A stretch of 64,000 nucleotides of DNA from positions 12,592,152-12,656,151 of the forward strand of contig NC_067197.1 of NCBI RefSeq assembly GCF_000699445.3, written 5' to 3'. Each line of letters starts with the position of its first letter. Positions within the stretch are counted from its first letter, which is position 1. This document shows positions 11,395 to 27,030 of the stretch, in pieces. This DNA comes from Schistosoma haematobium (taxonomy: Eukaryota > Platyhelminthes > Trematoda > Strigeidida > Schistosomatidae). A model generated the notes under the pieces. That model was not told the origin of the DNA and made no database searches. It saw only the letters and a program-made list of their open reading frames with translations. The position numbers and the translations under genes are program-made.

Positions 11395-12115
11395 GTGACT
11401 GAACAGACACCCAAAGTACTTAAGCTTAAGACTATATTCCCACCTTCGTTCCAACTAGTGCCCTTCTGGCCAGACAACATCGGAGCCGACTTCTGCGAGC
11501 ACGGCGTGAACGACACACATGCACAATTCCTCCCAGTAGTCAAGGCACTACCGATCGAATTCAACAGGTACGTAACACCTAGTATGTTTACTAGTGATGC
11601 TTCGGAACCCTACGAAACACTTAAACGATCTATTCTTAAATGCGGAGACCCAACCGATAGACAAAGGTTAGACCAAATCCTTGATAACATCGACCTGCAA
11701 CAAGGTTCTGCGACGGACATGTTGCAACCGACGAGAGAGTTTATAGGCCAAAGAACCTTCGATAATGGCCTATTCAAACAACTTTTCTGATCCAAACTTC
11801 CTCAACAGGTGCGAGCTGTACTTGTCTCGTTTCACAACAACGCCTTAGACGAGCTGGCTGCATCTGCCGACCGCACCCTAGAAATCACGAAATCTTCTGA
11901 TGCCGAGTTTTTCAGTCAAAGAAAGGCTTCAAATGACCCAGAATGACACAACGGAGTTATGTCATACCCTTGCACGTTATCTTAAATTTCGTAACGATTG
12001 TAAACGGCCACACACCCCGCGAAGAAGCACTTCACGTAGGCGATCTGTCACTAAACCACGGGAGACAGATAACCCCGACTGGTGCTGGTATCATAACCAG
12101 TATAGAAAACCCTCC
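11395..12115 (+). pseudogene. gag remnant of Gypsy copy 1
   Basis: The gag frame starts at 11395 (MTEQTPKVLKL...). It is broken by an in-frame TGA at 11788-11790, stays readable in the same frame to about 11912, then shifts to the frame that starts near 11900. The second part is basic (RRSTSRRRSV) and carries a C-x2-H-x9-C knuckle at about 12083-12124. The fourth ligand of the expected CHCC motif reads Arg where Cys is expected. The upstream half resembles the capsid region of CsRn1-type gags. The stop and the shift are also present in copy 2, so they predate the separation of the copies. Confidence 0.75.
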
Positions 12116-12120
12116 ATAAA

Positions 12121-12666
12121 TTGCGGACAACCCCGCAATCTTCCAAACTCAAAATCGAACGACACAAAAAACGATTCGAGAAACTTTCAAGCCGGCACGC
12201 GTTAACGGCAACCGTAGCCGGCGAACATAGCCGTCTATTGTACGTCACAGATGTGACAACGAGAGTTCACTACCTCGTCGATACTGGCGCAGAAGTTAGC
12301 GTTCCCACAGCGAATTCTAACGATCGGCTTCACGAATCAGTTTTAAACTTACAGGAGGCAAACGGAAAGCCTATCGCTACGTATGGCCAAAGGTACGTTT
12401 ACCTTAACGTGAGTTTACGCAAACTAATTCACTGGATTTTCGTTGTTGCAGGTGTTTCTATGCCAATCATTGATATAGACCTTCTACAACACCATAATCT
12501 ACTCATCGATACGCGCAAACGGAGGCTAGTAGACAGAAACACTAATTTGTCGATTTGCGTAAATTCCTTTTGTGGTTGCAGATTATCTCCAGTCACAATT
12601 AAGCATACGATAGACCCATTCTATCAACCACTACTCAATAAGTATTCTAGGATGTACCAAACGTAA
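12121..12666 (+). pseudogene. Aspartic protease remnant of Gypsy copy 1
   Basis: The frame contains the retropepsin active-site motif LVDTGAEVSV, with the catalytic Asp at about 12280. It is followed by a flap-like segment and IDIDLLQHHNL, which corresponds to the ILG/LLG-like helix region. The first 35 or so codons differ from copy 2 because copy 1 has one extra A in a run near 12165. That base shifts the frame joining gag to protease. The frame ends at a stop shared with copy 2, about 40 bp before the RT frame. Confidence 0.75.
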
Positions 12667-12708
12667 CAGAAATTACCGTGTGTAACTAGCAACGTTACAC
12701 ATCACATA

Positions 12709-13326
12709 ATGACTACAGGACCATCCGTATTCTCTAAAGCCCGCCGACTAGCCCCCGAAAAACTAAGGTTGGCGAAAAACGAGTTCGACCACATGATAGA
12801 CTTAGGTACCATAGGACTGTCAAATAGCCCATATGCATCTCCGTTGCACATGGTCCCTAAAAAGGACAGCAACGACTGGCGTCCAACTGGTGACTATCGG
12901 CTATTGAACGTGAAAACCACTCCCGATCGTTACTCGTTGCCTCACACTCATGGTTTGACAGCCACCTTTAAGGGCACAGCTGTCTTTTCGAAAATCAACT
13001 TGGTTAAAGCGTATAACCAAATCCCTATGGCTGCTGACGACATTCCAGAACAGACCACGATCAAGCAATTACGCACGTTTAACGGCCTTGCAAGTTTCTA
13101 TAGACGGTTCATACCGAATTGCGCGTTACTCATGAAACCGTTAATTGACCAGCTTCGTGGAAATGCGAAATCCATCAATCTGGACGAGATCACAAGAAAA
13201 CCATTCTCCACAATTAAGGAACTTATCGCTAAAGCAACAATGCTTGCTCATCAGGACACCGAAGCACCCATTAGTATCGCAGTAGACGCATCTGACTCAG
13301 CAATCGGAGGAGTCTTACAACAATGA
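12709..13326 (+). pseudogene. RT/RNase H remnant with catalytic core deleted
   Basis: The frame begins with RT fingers motifs (SPYASPLHMVPKKD, WRPTGDYRLLN, FSKINLVKAYNQIPM). It then jumps directly from ADDIPE to TTIKQLRTFNGLASFYRRF, the connection region. The whole segment expected to hold F-x-Y-x-D-D and the thumb (on the order of 100 residues in Gypsy elements) is missing at about 13050. The start of RNase H follows (VDASDSAIGGVLQQ) and ends at a TGA (13324-13326). All of this is identical in copy 2 at the protein level. Confidence 0.85.
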
Positions 13327-13347
13327 GTTAACAACTTCTGGCAACCT

Positions 13348-13578
13348 TTGGTATTTTTCTCTAGAGGGTTGCTAGACACCGAATCGAGGTACAGTACATT
13401 CGGTAGGGAACTCCGAGTTATGTATTGTGCTGCACAGCATTCTCAACACTACATCGAAGGCCGTGAATTCACCCTCTTTACTGACCACAAACCTCTTACT
13501 CTTATACGGGTTAGTAGAACGCTTTCACGCACAACTAAAGGCTTCACTATCAGCTGCAAACACTTCTCAGTGGACTGA
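13348..13578 (+). pseudogene. RNase H continuation, truncated
   Basis: The same frame as the RNase H start resumes after the TGA with VFFSRGLLDTESRYSTFGRELRVMY and LFTDHKPL, standard Ty3/Gypsy RNase H landmarks. After about 13506 the frame leaves RNase H sequence because the second internal deletion joins it, out of frame, to the integrase. Confidence 0.7.
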
Positions 13579-14176
13579 CGCTCTTCCACTCGTCTTACTA
13601 GGTATTCGCAATGCAGTGAAAGATGACATTGGATACACTGCGGCCCAACTGGTTTATGGAAAGACACTTCGACTTCCAGGAGAATTCGTGGATCCTTCGT
13701 CCTCTTCAATGAACATAGATCTAACCTCATACACGAATAGGCTTACAAACGCAATGCGTTTAGTTAAATCTGTTTCCACTCTATCGCAATCAACTGATGT
13801 TTTCGTTCAAGCTGAGTTACAATATATTACACACGTTTTCGTTCGTCGAGACTCACATCGACGACCTCTCGAATCAACACACGAAGGACCCTTCAAAGTT
13901 GTTCAACGCAAACCCACGTATTGTATAGTCGATAAGAACGGAACCAACGATAGCATCAGCCTTGATCGCCTCAAAGCAGCATATTTAGAAGGAAATCCTA
14001 TTCACGTCGATCTTCCTTCGGTACAATCGCACGACACGGCTCCTTCACTTATAACACCTCAAACGACAGCCAACACACACTATGATACTTTGACAGTATC
14101 TGAAAATAAACTTAAAACAACGCGTTCTGGAAGAAGAGTAGGATTTCCAGAACATTTGAACGACTATTGTATGTAA
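13505..14176 (+). pseudogene. Integrase C-terminal half of Gypsy copy 1
   Basis: Reads GLVERFHAQLKASLSAANTSQW, the segment with the Glu of the DDE triad, then LGIRNAVKDDIGYTAAQLVYGKTLRLPGEFVDP and a C-terminal tail ending DYCM. The zinc-binding N-terminus and the two catalytic Asp regions are missing, so no integrase activity is possible. The reading frame itself (about 249 codons counting out-of-frame sequence before 13505) is undamaged and identical to copy 2. Confidence 0.85.
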
Positions 14177-14675
14177 GACACTAGTTAACATGTTGTCTCA
14201 TCTCGATTTTCCATGACATTATATATAATATAAAAATTTTTTGATATGCTCATATTTATATAGATTTATTATTTTGCCAATATATGTGTATTAAAATTCT
14301 TTTAAAAAACCCAAAAAAGCTGTTTCGTAAAAATCGCTTTTACGCTATCACATGTACATGAGTTTATTTTCCTTTTTTCTCCCACTTTGTCTTAAAGCGC
14401 GTACGAGTTTATTTCGACATGCACTTACATATTCTTTCTTTCCTTTCCAGAAAGGCTGGAAAAGACGATAAAAAGAACGACGAGGTTTACGAGGAATCAA
14501 CTTTTTCATCGTACACTGTTTTTTTACTACATTGCAATTCGTGATCCCTTATAGTAAGGAAAGACGACCAGACGCTGCTAAACCCCACAAGCTATCAGGA
14601 GAGTGTTTACCAACGACAAACTCGTTGGGTTTAAGCTTCTGACTGGCCACGTCTTAGGGTCATCACTACCCCACT

Positions 14676-14688
14676 AGGGGGAAAAGTG
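14676..14688 (+). promoter_or_regulatory. Polypurine tract of copy 1
   Basis: AGGGGGAAAAGTG lies three bases upstream of the 3' LTR start (TGTAGCGG at 14692), the position expected for the plus-strand primer. The same tract is at 37066-37078 (minus) in copy 2. Confidence 0.75.
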
Positions 14689-14691
14689 ATA

Positions 14692-15017
14692 TGTAGCGGT
14701 AAACAAATCCCCAAAATAAATAACTCTGTAAGTCTTCGACATTGGACGCTGACCACACTAGTTTTAATCGACTCACCTAGCTGAAGGCTCTCGGTTATGC
14801 ATCCGCACCAGATCACGAGTGGGAACGTCGTGTTCAACAACCCTTGCAATCACTAGCCAGATTAGATCAGACGATCCTCAATATATTGATAGCCTATCAA
14901 ATATATCTTCCAACCTCCTCGCTTCTGTCTTTTGATTTCACTTGGTGGGTACAATTCATATCAGAAGGTGTCGCTGGTTAAAGCGTTGTCAAACTCCGAA
15001 TACCTTTGTCATCTTCA
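14692..15017 (+). repeat. 3' LTR of copy 1
   Basis: 326 bp, TGTAGCGG...TCTTCA. Identical to the 3' LTR of copy 2 over about the first 285 bp, including a 23-bp segment absent from the 5' LTR of copy 2. It then differs at five positions in the last 40 bp. Confidence 0.92.
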
Positions 15018-15610
15018 CTATGCAGCACTGTCGACGGACAAGGAGGATCTGATGCAGATGTAAAGGTAAGGATTGGCTAAGTAAGGGCAGCATTCCTACA
15101 GTTGGACAATATATAGAACTCAAAACAACTGTCCGTCAATCAATATCAAAGTTAGAATATTCAACACAAACGTCAAGACAGTCCTGCCGTACGGAGCTAA
15201 AACTTCGAGAATTACCACAACCATCATCAAAATGGTACAACTATCTACAAACACTTGTCTACGTAAGATACTCAATGTCTGTTGACCGGTTACAATCAGC
15301 AGCAGCCTACTGTGAGAGAGGACAAACGAGCTTCCTACTGAAGTGGAAGTTAGGAAAGCAGATTAGAAGTGTATAGAACATACATTGTGGAAAACACAAA
15401 AAATGTATCACGAGGTAAGCATTAGCCTGAAATCCTGATAGGGAACGGAAAAGAGGGGGGGCCGAATGGCATACTGCGTCGGGACTTGGAAGCAGACGTG
15501 GGAAGAATGAATAGCAACTAGAAAGGATTGTCTAGGACAGGGTTGAGTGAAGAATGCTGGTGGTCGGCCTGTACTCCTCCACAAGTAACGGGCCCAAGTA
15601 AGATTATTTT
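15018..15610 (+). mobile_element. SR2-like RTE LINE, C-terminal fragment (right of Gypsy copy 1)
   Basis: Degenerate frames correspond to GSDADVK, the FNTNVKTVL-like stretch, and the ERGQTSF / LKWKLGKQI / WNPDRERKR segments of the SR2-like C-terminus. Stops and shifts are frequent. Together with 10745-11062 it forms the interrupted host LINE of Gypsy copy 1. The part of the LINE that would lie between these arms (roughly 0.5-0.6 kb of RT) is missing. Confidence 0.8.
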
Positions 15611-15857
15611 ATGAATATGAAGATATACCTAATCTCCCTAACATTTATAATGATTATCATTTTGGTTTGCAGAACAGAAATTGTCCTATGGTTTGGTATG
15701 ATGTGCAGCATCTTGTAATACACAATAACTAACAGATGAGTTATGAAAGTGATAGACTATATGTTGGTGTTCTGGTAGGTCTTCTATTCAGCAATTTCGA
15801 GCTGATCGTCTGCAAAATATTGGAAACGTTCCAACTTCGTAGGAGACGCACGTCTAC

Positions 15858-15896
15858 CTGTTCTAAACTAATTCTTAGTAAATTTTGTTCAGTCAT
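15858..15896 (-). CDS. Possible first exon of a gene divergent from MORN5
   Basis: On the minus strand, ATG at 15896 opens a 13-codon frame (MTEQNLLRISLEQ) ending at a plausible donor (CAG/gtagac). It lies 88 bp head to head from the MORN5 start. The frame also stays open upstream of the ATG. No family could be recognised and no following exon was found, so this is only a candidate. Confidence 0.2.
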
Positions 15897-15983
15897 GACT
15901 TTTTGACTTGGATCATTTTTGTTATAACTAACCGAACGATTGATCTCCACAACAAGTTCGTAGTCACATTTTCAAGCATAAAA

Positions 15984-22584
<6,601 letters not shown>

Positions 22585-22644
22585 CTACGAGATACTAAGG
22601 TCTGATTCAAATAACACTAGAAATATATTTTTTTTCTCAAACAT

Positions 22645-22650
22645 AATAAA
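22645..22650 (+). terminator. Putative MORN5 polyadenylation signal
   Basis: AATAAA 61 bp after the MORN5 stop codon. It lies 28 bp from the opposing eIF5A signal. Confidence 0.55.
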
Positions 22651-22677
22651 AAAATTTTACTTAGTGTCGTGTGAAAT

Positions 22678-22683
22678 TTTATT
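22678..22683 (-). terminator. Putative eIF5A polyadenylation signal
   Basis: AATAAA on the minus strand, starting 16 bases after the eIF5A stop. Cleavage would fall in the MORN5 3' UTR region, implying abutting or overlapping 3' ends. Confidence 0.5.
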
Positions 22684-22698
22684 CAAATGGGATTCTGT

Positions 22699-23217
22699 TT
22701 ACTTGTCTGAAGTAGTACGAACTTTTAGTGCTTGCCTCTCGTCCATAGCAGATAATATAGTGACCTAGGAAAGGACTTTATAACCCACGAAGCAACTTAC
22801 AATCATATTCTCTGTCTCCCCTCTTGAATTCCATTTTTCCTTTAATTCCTTTCCAACTTCATTGTCAGGAACGGGAATATCTTCGATGACGCATAAATCG
22901 TCGCCCATTAGTGACAAGAACCCGTCTTTGATATCCACCAGTTGATAATCCTCACTTTTTATCACAGGTACATCCATAGTGTGTGATGATGTGCGATTCT
23001 CTTCATATTTCTTACCAGTGAATATATCGATCCCGACTATGTGCACTTTCGCAGAGCCATGTTTCCCGGTCTTCGACGTAGACATGTCCACGATTTTACA
23101 AGGACGATCTTTCATTACGACATATCCGCCTTTCCTCAAAGAACTACACTGTTTCGGTAAAGTTTTTGAAGCCCCAGAATCTCCAGTTGCAAATTCCTCA
23201 TCATCTACTATAGACAT
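22699..23217 (-). CDS. EIF5A: Translation factor eIF5A
   Basis: Two exons on the minus strand: 23217 to 22801 (139 codons) and 22764 to 22699, separated by a 36-bp intron (gtaagt...cctag). The product is 160 residues, the normal length for eIF5A. It has the KOW/SH3-like N-domain with the hypusine loop STSKTGKHGSAKVH. Lys52 is the expected site of deoxyhypusine synthase and hydroxylase modification. The OB-fold C-domain includes DVPVIKSEDYQLVDI and DNEVGKELKEKW and ends VTILSAM..., matching the family's ITVLSAM. eIF5A helps ribosomes through difficult peptide bonds and in termination. A Ser stands at position 55, where most animal eIF5As have His. ATG 23217 is chosen because family similarity starts there. 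Reading through the intron would give only a short foreign tail. Confidence 0.95.
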
Positions 23218-23444
23218 ACTACTTGTGGGGCACGCACAGCTAACACCACGACTAAGACAATCTAGGAGACGCGCGCTTACTAGTACTTTTAGTGAATAAA
23301 AACAAACTTCAAATAGTTCAAATGGTTTTGGACGGAATAGAAGAAGCTTTCGCTGGTTGGGCTTCCGTGCCTGGTAGAAGTGGGTCGCCAATACCTCCAG
23401 GCAGGAACCTGTGTATAAAAGAGGAAAAAGAAAAAAATAGTGAA
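23218..23444 (-). promoter_or_regulatory. Short upstream region of eIF5A
   Basis: Only about 230 bp separate the eIF5A start codon from the 3' end of a CR1-like LINE transcribed in the same direction. The core promoter and 5' UTR probably lie here unless 5' exons exist further up. No TATA box in the eIF5A direction was seen. Confidence 0.35.
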
Positions 23445-26150
23445 TCATAGTGAGATAATATCTTTAGTCTTTAAGAATATGTCAAGTTGACTCTTAAAGG
23501 ACTCCTGGTAAGTCACTTGCATTGATTCAGCTGGCAGCGAATTCCAGTAATTGACGACTCTTAAGGAGTAAAAGTTATGTCTATAATCCGTTCTGCCGTG
23601 TTGTGTCTCCAGTTTCTGCGTGTTACCCCTTACGTTTGTGTTGAAACTAAACTTAAGTAGGTGTTTAAAGAGATGTCCAGAAGTATTTAGGATGTCGTAA
23701 GCCATTCAAAGGTCACCACTAGGACGCCTATACTTTAATGGGTAGAGCTTCAGTGATTGGAGGCGCTCTTCATAAGGCATGAATTTGAGTCCTAGAACTG
23801 ATTTCGTGACTCGCCATTGGATACGCCCCAGAGTGTCCTTATCCTTTTGGAGTAAGGGAGGAAATACTATGTTTCCGTATTTTAAATGGGAACGAATGAA
23901 ACTGTTGAAGAGTATGTGGAAAGTTCTTCCGTCAAACCGACCAAAAATGAGCTTCAATGTTATTAGTGCAAGGTTTGCTCGAAAGGCGTTTTTGTCACAG
24001 TTAGCGTGAAGCTTCAAATCATAGGGTGCCAACACTTCAAGATCTTTTTCAACTCGGGATACTTCTAAAGGGGAGTTACCTAATTTGTAGCTTTAGTCTG
24101 AAACATGTCTCAGATAGACTACTTTACATTTTGAATTGTTAAAGGTATGTCCGTTGTCATCTGCCCGACTTTGAAGCCGAGTCAAATCATCCTAAAGTAC
24201 CAGTTGGGGGACACCAACAGGACATTCCATGGCGTGAGAAAAAGCGGAGTTAACCCTGACCTTAAAATATCGATTTTTTAGATACGAAGTGAGCCAGTCA
24301 ATTAGAGGTGATTTGATACCCAATCGATTTAGCTTAATGATAAGTATATATGGTTGACCCTATCAAAAGCTTTTGGGAAATCAAGGTAAATGATATCGCC
24401 CTTGCCCTTGCGATCAAGGATAACTGTCCATCTGTCCACCGCAGTCAGCAGGTTGATTATACAATGATAACCCTTCCTGAAACCATGCTGTTGGGGTGAA
24501 AAGAAGTTTAAGGATAATAAATGGTCGAGTATACCGTCGCATATCAGGGACTCCATACTTCTTGAAGGTATAGAGAGAAGGACCACCAGTCGATAGCTTG
24601 AAGGTTCTCTGCGTCGACCTCCTTTGAAAATTGGTGTGATGTGAGACAGCTTCTAAATCTCTGGTAATTTGCTACGGCTCAGTCAGAGCGAGAACAGCAC
24701 GCCAAGCAGTGTTGCCAAGATTGAAGCAGCTTGCCTCAGTATAGCAGAATGGACCATATGGGGACCAGGAGGACAGTTATAAATTTGGTGCTGCACACCA
24801 AGTCAGCGCTTCGGTTCACCTGTGAAAAACGTGCGGAATTACAGATGAAGCTTTCATCATTAGTGTGGGTCGATTGAAATGTCTAAGAGTACAGTTCAGT
24901 CAGAAGTTTATAGGCGTCACCGTCGTTACTAGTTTGGCCATTAGGGCCTAGCAGTTGAGAAACTTCAATTTTGACCTGTTGAAGAGAGGCTGCATAACGG
25001 AATAAGCTTTTCATATTCAAGTCGATTTTATCGGTAAGTTTGATCTGATACTGAAGCCTGCCTTCTCTTATTGCCTTTGTGCATATGCTCCTTATTTGTT
25101 TGTATTGCCCGTGTGCGCCGTTGTTACCAGTTCGTTCGTATTCCGTCCAGCAGTGCCTTTTGCGGCCTAGCAAACGAAGAGTGCAGTTCTTGATGATTGT
25201 AGGTTGCTTGTAGATTTCAGGGACCGTAAGTGGGACAGACTGCTTTGTGCAGTAAGAAATCCCAATGAGCATCCACGTCAAGTTGAGGGGGAACTTCCCA
25301 ATCCACCTGTTGCAGATAGTCCTGTAAAGCCGAAACATCCAACCGTTTGAAATTCCAGCGCCTGTCTTTGGTAGGATGTTTTAGCTCAGTTTTGCTGATG
25401 AGACTAAAAGCTATGTCGGCGTGGTCGCTTTTCCTTAGGGAAGCCAGGATCGAAAAGTTGTCAATTAGGAATTCTTCGTTTGTAAATAAACGGTCTGAGC
25501 GTGATGGCATCTGACTTTTTCTCAAAAGAGTTGATGACTTCACATTTTCGAATAATTCTAGGTCTTCAATGAGGCTGAAGAACCGAACTTCAGTAGATTT
25601 TTCACCTCCAATATACGTATGTTCCGCGAAACTGACTTTAGGAAGATTGAAGTCCCCTAGAGTCAGGATATGAAAGAATCTGAGACGAGGAGAGCCGGAT
25701 AACTCTTCCAGCATGTGATTTTCTTACTCGTTGTCAGCAGTGGGCTTCCTGCGGATGACCAACTAGACACCTTGAGGTGGTAGATAATCTTATTGAGCAC
25801 CATACAGATTCATCAAGATTGATAAACTCTTGGTTGTGCGCCTGATGTAACTCCAGACAAGATCGCAAGCATAAGACTACCCCGCCCCCATCCCTGTTTT
25901 TCTCCAACTGCGAAACAAGGACATCCCGGGTTTTGCAGGCTTCTGGTCCGTAAAGTGAGATATCCAAGTTTTAGATATTCCTTTTAAATGAGCAATATTA
26001 GCATTACTCATGTAGTTCATCCATTTTATTTGGTAAACTCGCTGTGTCCATATATAAGCAGTTTATGCTTTCGATTTGGAATGTCTGGGCTTCCCCGCCC
26101 TACTTGAGTGTATCAGTTTTATGTGAATGAACAGGTAACCTAACTATACA
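23445..26150 (-). mobile_element. CR1-like LINE, decayed, near full ORF2 length
   Basis: Minus-strand frames in order: an endonuclease start (LPNKMDELHE near 26050, then FHILTLGDFNLPKVSF, RSDRLFTNEE, LRKSDHADIAF), the linker (YKQPTIIKNCTLRL, KAIREGRLQYQIKL), RT (QQHGFRKGYHCIINLLTAVDRW, IIYLDFPKAFDRVNH) and the C-terminus (RSHLKYGNIVFPPLLQKDKDTLGRIQWRVTK, YYSLRVVNYWNSLP-like). These are CR1-clade hallmarks, distinct from the RTE elements elsewhere. Frames change at least six times and stops are frequent; the copy is dead. Its 3' end is about 230 bp upstream of eIF5A. Confidence 0.85.
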
Positions 26151-26154
26151 AGGT

Positions 26155-26400
26155 TTTCCGAGTTAGTAGCTTCTGTCCTTTGCACGTTTTTTATGATCAG
26201 GACAGCCCACAAGTGGAATGGTCAGCTCCAACTTGTATCTGTGCTTGATCCTGGCGTCTTGTGGCCTATCCGGATGCATTTGGATCCCGGTTGGTAACCG
26301 GGGTCTGTTGGCACGAAATGCTTACAGAGTTGCGGCCGCCATATGGGAGTATGGGAAGGTTATCTACATCAGCCGGGGTCTATAATCCCCGTCCTTCTTA
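26155..26400. other. Unclassified spacer between the CR1-like LINE and the next gene
   Basis: GC-richer sequence ('gttgcggccgccatatgggagtatgggaagg') that looks repeat-derived. No second copy was found in this window. Confidence 0.35.
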
Positions 26401-26405
26401 GCTAG

Positions 26406-27030
26406 TCTCACCACTTGTTGAGTCAATACGTTCCTGAGCTCCGAGGATTGTTTGATGAATTTCCATTCCCTAACATCAGAGTTTATGTGACGAAGGTCCG
26501 TGTTTTCTGGTATATCTTGCACGATGATATTTCCTCCGTGGAAAAACTTCTCGCGAGATTTTTTAAGGATGTTCCAGACGAGACCACGCTCAGAATATAC
26601 GATGAGCCCGCTTGTGATTTGGTACGAATGAGTAACCTAGCCATCAGCTAGGTTATGTTCAGTATAACTAATTACATCAGCACAAACACGAAGACTCACA
26701 GAACTATTTAGCTTAATGACTCATTTACTGCTACATGCTAAAGTGGGATCTTGTCATATAGCACTTGTTGTTAGATCCACAAATCGGACTTCTTCAGTGT
26801 TTGTCCCACTGAAACAATTCCAGTCAGGCACTCACGAATTCGATAATTCAAAAGACTATAATAGGTCACAGTTTCTTGAGAATTATTTACAAAACATTCA
26901 AAATAGTTTAGGAGATACCCAGGAGAAGTATTGGATGGTATTTTGCCGACTGGCGCAGACATTTGATAAAAACCTATTTTTACACTTGGAAGAAGCATCC
27001 CTAGCAGTCAAGAAACAATATCCTGCTTAA
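26406..27030 (+). CDS. Unrecognised gene, last two exons
   Basis: Two open segments in different frames join cleanly at a donor near 26632 (ATGA/gtaacc) and the acceptor ctcacag before 26702, giving ...DLVRMKLFSLMTHLLLH.... The joined product has about 185 residues and stops at 27028-27030. It is mixed polar and hydrophobic with helix-like segments (VEKLLARFFKDV, KYWMVFCRLAQTFDKNLFLHLEEA), suggestive of an all-helical repeat protein. I recognise no family. The first exon is open upstream only to a TAG at 26403, so its true acceptor lies between there and about 26450. Upstream exons may be beyond the LINE. The 70-bp intron and the balanced codon use argue for a real gene. Confidence 0.5.

Larger units (their letters stand above)
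11063..15017 (+). mobile_element. Gypsy (CsRn1/Boudicca-like) LTR element, copy 1, internally deleted
   Basis: A Gypsy-order element of 3,955 bp: truncated 5' LTR, primer-binding site, gag and pol remnants in the order protease, RT, RNase H, integrase C-terminus, then a polypurine tract and a 326-bp 3' LTR. A CHCC-type gag knuckle and a tRNA-Trp-like primer site are features of the CsRn1 clade. The RT segment carrying the Y-x-D-D catalytic pair (junction near 13050) and the N-terminal and most of the core integrase (junction near 13506) are absent, so the element cannot be autonomous. Copy 2 at 36737-40830 shares both deletions and the same stop codons. The internal region is 3,466 bp here and 3,465 bp in copy 2. 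Confidence 0.9.

Noticed and set aside
14631..14849. 72-codon minus-strand frame, repeated at 36905-37123
   Set aside because: It lies across the 3' LTR boundary in antisense. It recurs only because the LTR element recurs.
23410..23425. TATAAAAG-like box near eIF5A
   Set aside because: It reads as TATA only on the plus strand, opposite to eIF5A, and no plus-strand gene starts there.
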